Positions 34,301-48,139 of a stretch of 64,000 bases of DNA are shown here, piece after piece. Made by a program: the position numbers and the translations under genes. Within the stretch, counting starts at the first letter, position 1; each line of letters begins with the position of its first letter. The DNA comes from Linnemannia elongata (lineage: Eukaryota > Mortierellomycota > Mortierellomycetes > Mortierellales > Mortierellaceae), in assembly GCA_036320915.1 (NCBI GenBank), contig JAXBDG010000003.1, positions 1,240,001-1,304,000 of the forward strand, read 5' to 3'. The notes under the pieces were generated by a model. The model made no database searches and had not been told where the DNA came from. It worked only from the letters and a program-made list of their open reading frames with translations.

Positions 34301-37300
34301 ACAGGTGGTGGGGCTTGACCTCCCATATGGTTGTTGCCATATCCGTTGCCGTAGCCATTGCCGTAGCCAGTTTGTTGGCCAGTGCCAATCGAGACTCCGG
34401 TCTGCATGCCAGCTTCCTGCATCCGAGTGTTGGCATCCTCTAAAGATTTGGTCAAATATCTCAGTTGAGCGTCCTGTGCATCAATCTTGGTCTGTGTCGC
34501 GTTCTCAACCTCGTTCAACTTGGCCTGAAGTGTCTGGATGGTATGTCGAGAGAGCCGCAAGAGATCCTCCAGCGAATAAATATTGGACCTGAGCTGGGAA
34601 ACCAGGCCATCTATGAAGGCAAGAAAAGATCTTTGTAAGATTGGTGCGCTCTGTTGGAAACAGAAATCAGTATATGAGATAGCTTTCGATCAATACCATA
34701 CCATCTCGTTGTCCAGACTCCTGCTCAAGTTGCTTCTTCTGCTTAAGAACGTTGTCCAGTTCCTGTCGTGCCTGTTTGGCGTCATCGAGCGCGACATTCA
34801 AACGATCCTGGTCCACGAGTTTGCTCACGAGCTGATTGACAGATATTCCAATCTTTTGCTCAAAGTTGTCAGTAATACCACGTCGATCAAGGACAACCTG
34901 GGTTACGATAGCATCCATAAGCTGGAAATACCGAATCCTATATTACAAAAAGCACATTAGCTTGGTGAATTAATACCAGGCGCTTGGTACAATGGAATCC
35001 TGCGCGTTGAAGACGAACACTAAAACGCTGCTGTACCTTAGGTCGCCCTCCTCACGAATCAGCAACATGTGCTGTAGCAGCGACAAGAAAAAGTCGTATG
35101 CCCTGCTGCTTTCGACGGAGCGGAGCAGCGCGTGGAATACGTCGTAAGGATCGGACATGTCATGCAAGATCTGATGGTTGTAGAACTCGACCATGTCGTC
35201 ATAGTCATTCTCCGCCTCATCCTCGTAGATGTTCAACTGCCTGTCGATCAGGTCATGACCAAGACTCCTCATTTTCTATTTACATATTAACGTGGCAAGG
35301 CGCATAATGTCAGCGCGCATAACCAGGATTGAAACGTGCAAAAGCAATGCAGCAACATAAACTTCTCGGATCACTTACAGAAATGATTCGGGTCAGTCCA
35401 CTGGTTGTCAGTTGGCTTCGAAGGTGGATTCGCAGCTCAATGTCATCCACAACTTGCAACAGTGCGTTGATAAAGATCACATTCGACAGCTAGAATATAT
35501 AATAAGAATGAAAACAATGGTTACTAAAGAACTTAAACCTATCGGCATACCATACACTTGACATAACATATAGAAAATGATACCTACCACGTATTCGATC
35601 AAATGACTGTCCAGTGTGCCCGACTTCTTCAGCTCCTCGCTCATGCCGACCATGGTTCCGAAGCGGCCGCGTCCGTCGATGGTGTTCTCCAGAATACGCA
35701 TCCACGCATCAAAGCGCGCACTCTCCTTCCAGTACTCCTGAACCTCATCCAGACCTTCCAGGACGAGCTTGTGACCCATGGGGACCTCACAGTAACACAA
35801 GAAGGTCAACACCTCGACGACCAATTTCCTCGTCTGGAGCTGAGGCGATGTGATAGAGAAACAGAGTGCTGAAATGCAACGTGGATGCTTGATGGCTTCC
35901 TGAGCGCCCCATCTGTTGTTGAGCAATGTCTTCAAGCACTTGACAATCTCGTGTTCCATTGCCAAATCCGTGTCTCGTCTATTACATAGAAGTTGGGTCA
36001 AAAGAGAGGCGTCAATTGACTCTGTTGGTCCGCCTGGGATGATGAAGAATAACGTCTCTTGTTTAGGTTATAGAGGCGTGATAACAAACAGTACCTTGAC
36101 GGGCGATGATTGAGGGTTGCCAATGAGCTGGAAAGAATTTGTTGACCGCGATTCTGGATAAAGATGCGGACCCATCTATGAACAAACGAGTGTCGAGGAT
36201 ATTCGTTAATGTAACATGTATGCGGGTGGCGATAAATGCAATAATGTCCGATAATTCGCATCCAGACAACCAAACATACGATATTGGCTGGGACTTTAGT
36301 GATACATGAAGGGCGACAAGCACTTTGATGTCCATATTCCTGAGATCTGCATCTGATTGTAGCTTTCGCACATAATACTCTGGTGATGTTTTGTCAATGT
36401 ATCCTTCCACGCGCTTCCGGGCCTAAAAAGTGAACAGAAAACAAAAACAAAAAAATCAAGATTAGCACGGAGAGGAAAAGAGCTAATTAACGGTCATTTT
36501 GTTGTCCCCCTCCCCTGAACTGTTAATATCACAGAGTTGGCGCAAGCATTTATACAGCAAACTGCTCCTCACCTCGCTCTGTTCCCGCGACTCGTGCGAT
36601 AAGATGAGTTTCCACTTGTTGTCCAACGACAGTTTTGACATTGCTGCTCGCTTTTCTGGCTCGTGCATACCCATGTTATTCTATGTTTGAAACGAAAATA
36701 AACCGTAATTGATAGCAGGTTGCATTAGTTCATCGTACATGAAGATAGTAAGCAAGCCAGCCAGCCCAATTCTTCTAGAAAAAAATGGTCCTTCGAAATA
36801 AAATAACTGCGACATGGCTTGGACCATCATCATTTGCCATAATTTCTGTAGCTCCCTCTGATCCTTGCTCCTCGGTCATTCTGCTGTCCACTGTTCATAT
36901 CCACTTTGCTGCGACAGCATGAACGAAACGAAGAGTTCATCCATGTATGGGTCAAGTCTCACATAACAGCTGAGAATTGTCGAGAAGTCATAGGCACCTA
37001 CAATAACATCAACAAAACGATCCTCAATCTCCTGGTCTGAACGAGGACGAGTCATGGAAAGGGCCTCGGCTCGACCAGCTTCGCTGGCTGTACCAGATGT
37101 CGAAGTCCTGTAGGAGCGAATTGACTGTGTGTCAAAGTTATTGGGCGAGGTTGGCCGGTCGTGGCTGGAAGATGCTCGGTGGTGTCCTGACGTAAAGTTG
37201 GCAATCACATTAGCAGTAGCGGCCGAGACCGAGCCAAAGTAAGGGCTGGAGGAGGCCGAGTAATGGTTGGGGTGTGCTCTGTGAGCAGAAAGAGGCGGCG

Positions 37301-37655
37301 ACGAAGGCGAGTAATCGCCCGAGTGCGATTGATACCCATGACCGCCGCCGCCGCCGCCACCGCTGTTGCTGTTGCTGCTGCTTCCTCCGCCATTACCACC
37401 ACCGTTTCCAGAACTACCGTTGTAGGTGCTACCGTTGCTCGAGTTGGCGTAGGTGCTACCAGAGTAGACACTAGCCTCGGCGGGGCTAAGGTTGACGCTG
37501 GCCCTTGGCTGGTATGTTGTTTGGGGCACAAAGGCGACAGAGGAGGAAGGATAGAAAGGCGAGGCTCCGGCGGGACTCGGGGTAGGAGAAGAGATGGAGA
37601 TGGGCGGCGATTGCTTGGCAGATCTCTTCTTGCCCAAGTGAAGAATCTTGTCCAT
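31318..37655 (-). CDS. Diaphanous-related formin (GBD-FH3-FH1-FH2-DAD)
   Basis: Fourteen exons: 37655-37002, 36680-36573, 36422-36280, 36175-36095, 35978-35588, 35489-35379, 35275-35037, 34937-34702, 34610-33933, 33838-32820, 32722-32555, 32451-32299, 32198-31767, 31665-31318; 1586 residues. Formins nucleate and elongate unbranched actin filaments at tips and septa. A Ser/Gly-rich N-terminus is followed by the Rho-binding GBD, recovered only by joining exons 1 and 2 ('EIEDRFVDVI' + 'NNMGMHEPEKRAAM'), then FH3 helices. A coiled coil ('RLSRHTIQTLQAKLNEVEN') precedes two blocks of proline runs (FH1, ~895-1090). FH2 starts at 'GVKLKTLQWDKLNY' (~1095) and includes 'LGNYMNGSSHNGGAFGFK'. DAD near 1530: 'GMMDSLLETL' with a basic 'RRDRRRKKR', the autoinhibitory element released by Rho-GTP. 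This is the Bni1/SepA class of fungal formins. Intron 1 (321 bases) is longer than most others here. Confidence 0.93.
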
Positions 37656-38968
37656 GGTCAAGGGGTTGCTCGTATGGATGGGGCGAGACGGGTGAGTGGT
37701 GTTCCTTGGGTGTGATGAATGATGTGAAGTGCAATTCTTCTTTGGGGCGTATATGTGTGTCTGTGACTTGAAAGAGAGAAAGAAAGGGAGAGAAGGGGAG
37801 GGGTGAAGGAGAAGGAAAGAAGATAAGAAGAAGAGAGAGAGGCTGTGAATAAGAAAGTAGAGGAAGAGGAAGAAGAAGAAGAAGAAGCGTGAAGGAGGGG
37901 GAGCAAAGAAGAGAAAAGGAGGAGGAGGAGGAGGAGGAGGAGCAAGAGACAAAAGGCAAAAGAAGAGAGAGAGAGAGAGAGCAGCAAACAAGATATATGA
38001 TATGATATGAAGGTGGAACAGAAGAGCGATGAAAAGGCAGTTGAACAAAATCTCTGATGGAACAGAATTCACACACATAAACACCCTTTGTCTTTGTCTT
38101 TGCCTTTGACTTTGACTTTGCCTTTGTCTTGCCTTTGTCTTGCCCTGCCTTTGCATTGCCTTACCTCAGGGTGACAAACACACACTGGCCCTATTTGTTT
38201 ATCTATCTATCCATCCCCACTCGATCGACACCTTTACTTTATTTTTTTATTTTTTTTCTCCTCCTTTGCACCCCCGAGAGCTATGCTCGTGCCGACCATG
38301 CTCGGGGGATGCATTCAGAAGAAAAGTCCATCCCCGCCTCTTATATTTCTTTTTCTTTTTTTAAGATAATTCAACATTCAAAAAAAAAAAAAAAACGTTG
38401 TGCTTTGGAAGGCTAGGCTCTCATGGAAATGCCTCTTTCAAAAAAAGGTTTTCATTCATTCTTTTTTCTCCTCGGTTTTCAGTGGACCACACTCCTCCAG
38501 CAACAAACCAGGGGGAGTCGATTTTGAAACAGCCAACAAGGAGACAAAGGGGATATATCTCCACCAATCACCCCTCGTAGTCAGTCACACTCATACCCTG
38601 CTGTGTAGAAACGAAGATGTCCTATGAAAATAGAAGCTAGCTAAGCTGGCTGTTATGATCATTTGCAATGGTTTTCTTGCAATGGATTGTTAGCTGCGTT
38701 TTGGGGTCGACAGTGAACTTCAATTGTTCGAGGCAATGGGCGAGAGCAAAGAGAGAGCTGTAAAAGTAAAAATTGTGTAGGATCAGTTTTTGCTAACTTG
38801 TAGACATGTGACGAGTACGATATTCCATCGCATGCGCTTCACCCCGTGAGAAAAATAGAGGAGCCCGAAAAGACACCTGCCTTAATTTTTTTTTTATTTT
38901 CATTTTCTCTTCGTTCATCCTCTCTCCCCACCAACTCCTCCTCCTCCTCCTCCTCATCACTCACCACA
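37656..38968. other. Divergent intergenic region between formin and CBS
   Basis: About 1.3 kb holding two head-to-head promoters. Next to the formin start lies a 200-base purine tract (about 37770-37985, CT-rich on the coding strand), then an imperfect CTTTGN array (38085-38165). Next to the CBS start are a T-rich tract (38880-38905) and a (CTC)n run (38936-38955). No exon was recognised; the open frame running upstream of the formin ATG is made of the repeat. Confidence 0.55.
38085..38165 (+). repeat. Imperfect CTTTGN hexanucleotide tandem array
   Basis: Roughly a dozen degenerate units such as CTTTGT, CTTTGC and CTTTGA in tandem, lying about 430 bases upstream of the formin start. On the minus strand it reads as Gln/Arg-rich nonsense continuous with the formin frame, which is the only reason that open frame looks longer than the gene. 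Confidence 0.75.
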
Positions 38969-41068
<2,100 letters not shown>

Positions 41069-41204
41069 TGCAACCATCATTCCACACCTTTAGCATTAGA
41101 TAGCCATCCGTCCATATATTCTCCGCTGGGTCAGAGAGACCAACCCCCATAGAATTTTGTAATAACAACTCTTGAACAACGTACTCATGGTAAAAAGTCT
41201 TCTT

Positions 41205-41240
41205 TAATGGTGATGTTGTTGATGTTGTTGATGTTGTTAT
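41205..41240 (+). repeat. (GATGTTGTT)n short tandem repeat
   Basis: About four copies of a GATGTTGTT-like nonamer in the convergent 3' region between CBS and the SR-protein gene. Non-coding; nothing functional can be inferred. Confidence 0.6.
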
Positions 41241-41287
41241 TGAGAATATACCCTAGCTACATGGATCGATCTTTAATCCCAGTTTGC

Positions 41288-43111
41288 TCAAGGAGTCATG
41301 GAGCGGTCTCGAGGTGTGATGGAGCGACCGCGAGGAGAGATGGAGCGAGGGCGAGGTGAGCCTGAACGGCGACGAGGAGACATGGAACGACCGCTGTCAA
41401 CAGCACGCTCGTCCTTGGAGGAACGGCGTTCAGGTGAGCGAGAGCCGCGTGCGGGCGACATGTTGACATCATCCTCGCGGGCGGCTTGGCGATCCTGGCT
41501 GGCACGGACAGGAGAGCGAGAGGCAGATCCACGGCGACGGTCACCAGCAGGGCTGGGCGAACGAGGACGACGGCCGCGGGGGCTTGGGCTTCGTCCACGA
41601 GGGCTGGGAGAGCGGCGGCGACGAGGTGGGGAAGGAGAGCGACGGCGGCGGGGAGGAGAGCGACCGCGACGAGGGGATCTGGAACGGCGTCGTGAACCAC
41701 CTGCCTCGTATCTCCAGGATGCGCTAGGTGTGTTCTTTGCGAACTGTGAAGCAGGACAAGGATAGTGAAGAGGTAAGATAATTACTCGTCAAATAAAGCT
41801 TGGATCATTCATTGAGCATCGGACATTTCGATTGTACACTTACTTGGACATCAAGGCGATAGCCTTCGAAACGTGCATCTCTCATCTCATAGTAGGCCTC
41901 GCGAGCGTCCCTATCATCCTCGAACTCCACAAAGGCATAGCTGCGGCATCCGATCCCATGATCATACAAAAAAAAAAGTAAGTACGACGAGAAGAAAACA
42001 AACATGCGTCCAGTTTTGAAGTAAAATAATTTGGCCAATATTGCAAAAGGCGCAATAATAAGGTTGGGGTAGGATCGCGGAAAACGGCATGCGAGTAGGG
42101 AGGAGACAAGAGAGAGATAGGGAGTCGATTTCAGTAACGCAGGTCCGAGACAAGACAATCGTGATGGGTTGGCAGAGGAGGAGGAATGGGAGACGCCCTT
42201 CATCTTGTCGTTCCGTTACGACTCCGACAGGAAGTGGAGGGTTGGTTCGTGGGATCGGTGTGAAGGGGTGTCGTGGTTCACTTTTTGCGTTTCCCGTATC
42301 GACCGATCGACATTATCTTTTTTGTTGGCGAGAATATTTGTTATTTGATATGGTTTTGAATGTTAGCATAGCATCAAGCATAGACTAGACATCCCCGCCT
42401 CCTCGCTTTCCTTGTGTCCACAAAATTCATAATAGATTGAATAAAAGGCTGGCAATGGCGCATATCCGTGCGCGGTCCTGAAGTGGTGTCCATGAACACA
42501 AAAAGGAGAAGCAAAAAAAAAAAAAAAAAAAAATGGTGGGAAAGTAAAATGGCCCTGCTTTTTTTGTGGGTGTTGTCCCTGTGGCATTAATTTACAGCTC
42601 AGTGTGCTGTTTCATCCTGCTTCAGCACTTCCTCATCCTGTCTGAAGTAACAGTGAATCCTGTCCCGAGAAAAACACACTCCTTGTCCTGTTGTCGGTGA
42701 CTTACGGCTTTGACGAGCTGTTGCGAGGGGCGGGAATGTCGCAGCGAATGAGAGGTCCATATCTAGTTTGTTCGCCGAGAGAAGACACAAAGACGTTAGA
42801 ACATGATAAAGTTTGGCGGTACGAATCCAAATAAGTTATGCATTCTGGACAAACAGCAGGTCTGCTTAAGCTTACCTCTCAAACTCGTACGCAAGATCTC
42901 TGGCACGAGTGCGAGTAGAGAATCCTCTACAAGGTAGAAAAATTAGAGGCACATGGCCAAATAGAATGGTTGCAACGGTCAATGGAGAACAATTTTTTTT
43001 CCCATGGCACATTCGCTCGAACGTTCATCCTTATTCATCAATGCAGAAGATTGACAAACAATGAGTATAGTGTCATCCTTACGAGACAAAAAGTGTGGTC
43101 TGGCGGGTCAT
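41288..43111 (-). CDS. SRP1: SR-family splicing factor (RRM + RS domain), Srp1-like
   Basis: Five exons: 43111-43083, 42926-42876, 42762-42706, 41940-41844, 41743-41288; 229 residues. A single RRM (residues ~5-80) begins 'TTLFVSGFSTRTRARDLAYE' and includes RNP1-like 'KPYAFVEFED'. The block 'YGPLIRCDIPAPRN' closely fits fission yeast Srp1 and related fungal SR proteins. From residue ~90 the protein is an Arg/Ser domain with many 'RRRSPS' units, the platform for SR-kinase phosphorylation and spliceosome contacts. The start was set by a 29-base first exon (MTRQTTLFVS), which is the only in-phase ATG that supplies the first beta strand. Intron 3, inside the RRM, is 765 bases long, far above its neighbours. 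A CACGTG palindrome lies about 100 bases upstream of the start. Confidence 0.9.
41941..42705 (-). other. Long RRM-internal intron of the SR-protein gene
   Basis: A 765-base GT-AG intron (donor GTAAGTC, acceptor CCGCAG) in a gene whose other introns are about 100-155 bases. It carries a poly-A tract on the plus strand (42515-42533, poly-T on the coding strand) and short open segments. I see no conserved peptide in it. Such introns in SR genes often hold a poison exon; that is inference. Confidence 0.7.
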
Positions 43112-43212
43112 GGGAGAAGAAGGGTAAAGAAAGAGAACTGAGAGATGGTAAAATTGCAGTCTCTTGCTTTTAGCGTTTTTTTGGCCGTCTAAAATGACGT
43201 CGCTTACACTAC

Positions 43213-43230
43213 CACGTGATCCATCACGTG
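43213..43230. promoter_or_regulatory. Inverted pair of CACGTG E-boxes
   Basis: CACGTGAT-CC-ATCACGTG: two 8-base arms that are exact reverse complements, each containing a CACGTG core of the kind bound by bHLH factors such as yeast Cbf1 and Pho4. It lies ~100 bases upstream of the SR-protein ATG and ~100 bases before the tRNA gene. A TGACGT (CRE-like) hexamer sits at 43195-43200. Function inferred only. Confidence 0.5.
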
Positions 43231-43330
43231 AAATATTACACGATTTCTACAGGTATAATTAACTCATTCAAAATGAATTAGCACGAAAAACGGTCCATTG
43301 GCTTCATCCATTGGTTCGGAAGCAATTGCT

Positions 43331-43402
43331 GGTCTATTGGCCCAATGGAAAGGCGTCTGACTACGAATCAGGAGATTGCAGGTTCGACCCCTGCATAGAT
43401 CA
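43331..43402 (+). tRNA. tRNA-Arg (anticodon ACG)
   Basis: 72-base cloverleaf without intron. The acceptor stem GGTCTAT pairs with ATAGATC (one G-U), followed by discriminator A. The D stem is GCC/GGC. The anticodon stem TCTGA/TCAGG holds the loop CTACGAA, anticodon ACG (read as ICG after deamination). The T arm is GCAGG-TTCGACC-CCTGC. Internal A and B boxes are intact, and a run of T (43409-43414) after the gene fits a Pol III terminator. It lies between the SR-protein and PABA synthase starts. Confidence 0.95.
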
Positions 43403-43941
43403 TAGCACTTTTTTGCACCTCTGGCGTGCGATTATTTTTTTTTTTTGTTCTTTCTCTCTTCGAGAGCCTTTGAGCAAGGAGAAGCTCATTCTTGGATCAA
43501 ACGTCTCCTTGGAGCTCCTTCAAGATACTTTTTTTTATTTTTTTGCGACCCCGTTTTGACAGGATAAATCTTTTACAATCGTGTCGCTACTTCTTGGATG
43601 GTAGGGTGGAAAGAGTGAGGGAGAGCTGAAGGTGCGGATAAAGAGAGAGTAGCATTGAGGGGAGAAAGCAGCGACTGTGAGTTGGAACACTAACAATTTT
43701 TTTTTTTTTCTCTTTGAACCTTCTTTTTTTCTCTTCAGGTTTTTTCACTTTCTTTCTTCTTCTTGCTCTTCTTGTCCTCCGTCCGCTTCTCCTTCTCTCA
43801 CTTCTCGTATAACCCCACCGTTTTTCTTTGTTCTTTGTAGTCTTCTCTTTCTTGCATTCCTCATTCACTCTCTCTCAATTCGTCAGCACACTCCCATACT
43901 CTCATTTCCCAACTCACACCACACACAACACTCAGACTGTC

Positions 43942-46900
43942 ATGCCGACTCCAATAGTAGGGTCACCCATCTCTCTGGAAACTGTCGACAGGAATATGGA
44001 CATAGACACAATCGTAACAGCTATGGCTGCATCAACAACAAACGCAACGACGGCAACGGACAATCCGACTTTGCTCCCCCTCCGCACCTTGATCGTCGAT
44101 AACTACGACTCGTACACCTTCAACCTTCTTCAGCTCTTTGATGAGGACCTGCTCAAGAACGTTGTCGTTATCCGCAACAATCAGTTCGAATGGTATGTAT
44201 TTTTTTCTATACAGCCATCCTCGTGCTTTTTATTGTTTGATCTGTCCGAGATTGATCAATCCCCTGTGCTGTTGTCTTGCTTGTCCCCCTGCATGGCCCA
44301 TGACACCTCAATCTAATTTCTCACTCTATGCCATTCACATCTATCATTATATAGGTCAGTCTTTGAACAGGAGATCCTGCCGTACTTTGACCAGATCATC
44401 CTCTCCCCGGGTCCAGGGCGTCCCGAGCGTGCTCAGGTATTGTTTTCAAACGAACCCTCGATCCATCGATCCATCGAGCCAGTGCGCAGATTGTATAAGA
44501 GTGCTACAAACACACAGACAATTCTGAATTCTGTCCGTCACAACGTCCTCTTTTTTAATTTCAACCATATCCCAACAAGGTTCCGTTAACCTCCTCTCCT
44601 TTTTTTTGCTGCTGGGTTGTCAGTTGTCCTTTCACACACCTTCATTTCACTTTTCATTTCCCTCTCGCAATTGCGATTTTCCCTTCATTCTCGTTGGGGA
44701 TGAGTCATTGTATATCGCGTCCAATGCAATTCGCCCATGCTCACACTGACATTATTCATACACACTGTCGCGATATCTAGGACTTTGGGATCTGTACCCA
44801 GATCCTCCAAACCTCTCATATCCCAGTCTTTGGTGTATGTCTCGGACACCAGGGTATTGGTTGGACCCATGGCGCGGCTGTCACCTACGGACCAGAGCCA
44901 GTGCACGGACAGATCGCCCACATCAAACACGACAACAAGGGAATCTTCCAAGGAATCCCCCAGGAATTTGAAGCTGTCCGCTACCACTCCTTGGTTGTCC
45001 AGGAAAATGATCTACCCGACACTCTTGTCGCCACTGCCTGGTGTCATAGCTTCCCCTTGATCGCTGCAGATAACCTATCCAGTGGCTCAGTGCACATCTC
45101 TAACACTGACAGAGTCTTCGGCTCCAAGGTCCTCATGGGGCTTAGACACAGGACACTCCCTCACCATGGAGTTCAGTTTCACCCTGAGTCTATCTGCACC
45201 CAGTACGGCAAACGCATGATGACCAACTTTTTCCGCATCTCGACCGAATTTTATGCCGACCAGGATAGACTCGATAATACACTCACCATCCCCGACTATA
45301 TCCATCGACTCTCGGTCGTGCCGACTGAACCGACCGTCACCCATACAATTCCACCACCACACCACAGCTTAAAGAAGCAATCAAATCCATTCAGTCTTCT
45401 CATTCAAGCACTGGATCCCAGCATCTTCCCCGAACCAGAAAAGGTCTTCTCGTCCTTGTTCTTGACAGGACCTCGTTCCAAGGCAGCTTCATGGTGGCTC
45501 GACAGCGCCCGTCAACCTCACCCTATGGCTCGCTTCTCATTTATGGGAGGCGTTGAGACAAGGAGCGCTCATAGACAGAATTCTCTCGTACCAGGATCAG
45601 CACAGGCAGTCATTCAGTACTCAACAATTCACAAGGAAGTCTTTGTGCGTCGATACCAGAACCAGTCTCCAGAATCACCAACTCGTGTCAAATTGGACGA
45701 CGGATCCTCAGGAACATTCTGGGACTGGATGTCCAACGTTATGGCCGAGTTTGGCAAGAACAACGTCGAGACCACGGTCGAAGGTCCCAATGGCGAGCAG
45801 TGCGACTTTGACTCGGTGCCTTTCGACTTTTTTGCGGGCATGGTGGGCTACCTCGGATATGAGATGAAGCGAGAGAGTCTGGAGGGTTACCACACCCCTG
45901 TGGAGCAGGAATGCCGATGTCTCGGCCACACAGACGTTAAAGCCCCATGTAGCTGTGATTGTGTCAAGCAACCAGACGCCTCTTTTGTGCTGGCCACTCA
46001 GGCAGTCGTGTATGACCATGTCGACAAGCGAGTGTACGTCTTGGGTGTCGTGAACAACCAGCCTGGCAGGATTCTGGATGGCATTGGTGGATCAATTGGG
46101 TTTGAAAGTTGGGAGGGTTGCCGCAACTGGGTTCAGGATGTGAGCTGCTCGATCGTTCAAATCGCCACGGATAATCAACCTGTTTTCAACCGAAGGAATT
46201 CGACTCTCACGGGACCTCTCTCCCACGCAGGAAAGAGCGAGCCCTATCTGATCAAGCAACGCCATCGTCGTCAGTCCTCGGCAGGTTTGTTGTCGCCGTT
46301 CAAGGTGGATGTTACAGAAAAGGACTATCTTCGTGCGATCCAGGACAGTCTTGATTACATTCATGAGGGCGAGAGTTACGAGTTGTGTCTGACGACTCAG
46401 TTCCGGGCTAAAGTGCCATTATACCAACAATTGCAGGACAAGGACCAGTACGCCCAAGGAGACCCAGCCTTTGATCTGTACAGGATCCTGCGAAAACTCA
46501 ACCCTGCTCCGTTTTCGGCCTTCCTGAGTTTACCCACGGCGGCTGATGAACCGATTCTGACTCTAGGTTATCGACACGGCCGGGTACCAGATGCTGAGGA
46601 TGGGCTGGTCAGCAAACTGATCATTCTCTCGTCTTCGCCGGAGCGGTTTTTGAAGATTGGGAGGAGGCCAGGAGATGAAGAGATGACCGACGATACTTCA
46701 AGGACGGTGGAGATGAAGCCCATCAAGGGAACTGTTGCAGTGGCTAAGGGTTGTTTCTGCAAGGAAGATGAGGGGTGTGGAGTTGAGGAGCAAGATGGAG
46801 ACAGCGCTGATCACACACAGGATGAGGATGAGGAGGACACTCCAGAGAGACATGGCACGGTCAGGGATCGATGTGCGGAGGCCAGGCGACGTGAAGACCA

Positions 46901-47812
46901 GAGCCGGATAGACTCGTTGTCAAAGAACATCAAGGAGCGCGCCGAGAATCTAATGGTAAGCAACCCTTCCAAAACGGTGCAGATTGTGTTTGCTTTACAA
47001 TGTAAATTTTGATACTAAACCTCTCTTCCCATTTCCTTATGCTATAGATCGTGGACTTGATTCGAAATGATTTGGCGCATGTTTGTAAAGCCAAGTCTGT
47101 CCGGGTCCCTTATTTGATGCATGTAGAGTCCTACGAGACTGTCCACCAGCTTGTGACAACGGTTCGTGGCGAACTTTTTGATCACGTCGACAATACCCAA
47201 GCAGTGAGGGCTTGCTTCCCACCAGGGTCGATGACAGGAGCACCTAAACTCAGATCGGTTCAATTGCTGGATTCACTCGAGCACCATGTCAGACGTGGAA
47301 TCTATTCGGGCTGCCTTGGATACATTGGCATTCCTGCAGTAGCCGCCCCATCTCAGCGCTCGATTGGTGATGAGACCAAAGTCAGAGTACGATCTGCAGC
47401 TGATCTTTCGGTTGTGATCCGCACTGCTGTGCTATCTGTGGAGCCCCAGGAGGACAAGGAAGGGCAGACACAGCTTGTTGGTGGTAAGGTCTCGCACCGC
47501 TGTGTTTTTTCGGAATGTGCACTGAATAACCGGGTTCGTCTCGTCGGAATTGACCGTTTCATCTCTTTCTCATTTTGCCTGTAGAACTTTCTGTTGGAGC
47601 AGGTGGAGCCTTAACCATTTTGTCCGACGCAAACGAAGAGTGGCGCGAGGTTCTTTTGAAGTCGCGCTCCGTCGTCCCCAGGTACGAGTTTCTAGTGCCT
47701 GATGAAACATTTGTTCCGCTTAACTCTATCGGTCTCGACGATGCTAACTATCATTGTCTTGTTTTGCTAATCTCATAGTGTTCTTACCTACCTGCATCAG
47801 AACTGTGCTTGA
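43942..47812 (+). CDS. ABZ1: Para-aminobenzoate (aminodeoxychorismate) synthase, fused PabA-PabB
   Basis: Six exons: 43942-44192, 44355-44436, 44781-46955, 47048-47483, 47585-47681, 47779-47812; 1024 residues. The enzyme uses glutamine to aminate chorismate on the way to folate. The N-terminal amidotransferase has 'IVDNYDSYTFNL', 'LSPGPGRPE', the nucleophile Cys (~131) in 'GVCLGHQGIG' and 'FHPES' (~244). The PabB half has 'GESYELCLTTQ', 'SSSPERFL', 'MKPIKGT' (~758), 'AENLMIVDLIRNDL' (created by the exon 3/4 junction) and 'GSMTGAPKLRSVQLLD'. The Lys in PIKGT is the covalent-intermediate residue of aminodeoxychorismate synthases, where anthranilate synthases have Ala, so this is folate rather than tryptophan synthesis. 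An acidic insert (~775-830) lengthens the protein beyond the usual 700-900 residues. The last exon codes just 'SVLTYLHQNCA' (its first codon shared with exon 5). Confidence 0.93.
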
Positions 47813-48056
47813 ATGGCACTCTCTCGTTCTCATTCATGATATCTACCATGACCAACATTCCCATATGACCATAGACAGACATTCTACTGTATTGCATTTT
47901 CAAATAGACCTTTTTTTTTTTCTTCTTTCCATCTAAGTATGCTACGCCCAACATCACGTGGAATGTGCCTGACAAACGACACACCACAAAAAGAGAAACA
48001 ACGTTTTTTTACCTTTCAACACTCTTTCGCATTCTTCTTTCCAACTACATTTCACC

Positions 48057-48139
<83 letters not shown>

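Noticed and set aside
36876..38156. Formin first exon read as starting at 38156 and ending at 36876
   Set aside because: The upstream part is repeat DNA and the downstream part is intron. The conserved GBD is recovered only with the ATG at 37655 and the donor at 37001.
43112..43941. Additional protein gene around the tRNA
   Set aside because: The frames crossing the tRNA are interrupted by poly-T tracts and show no motif; only the tRNA and promoters are supported.
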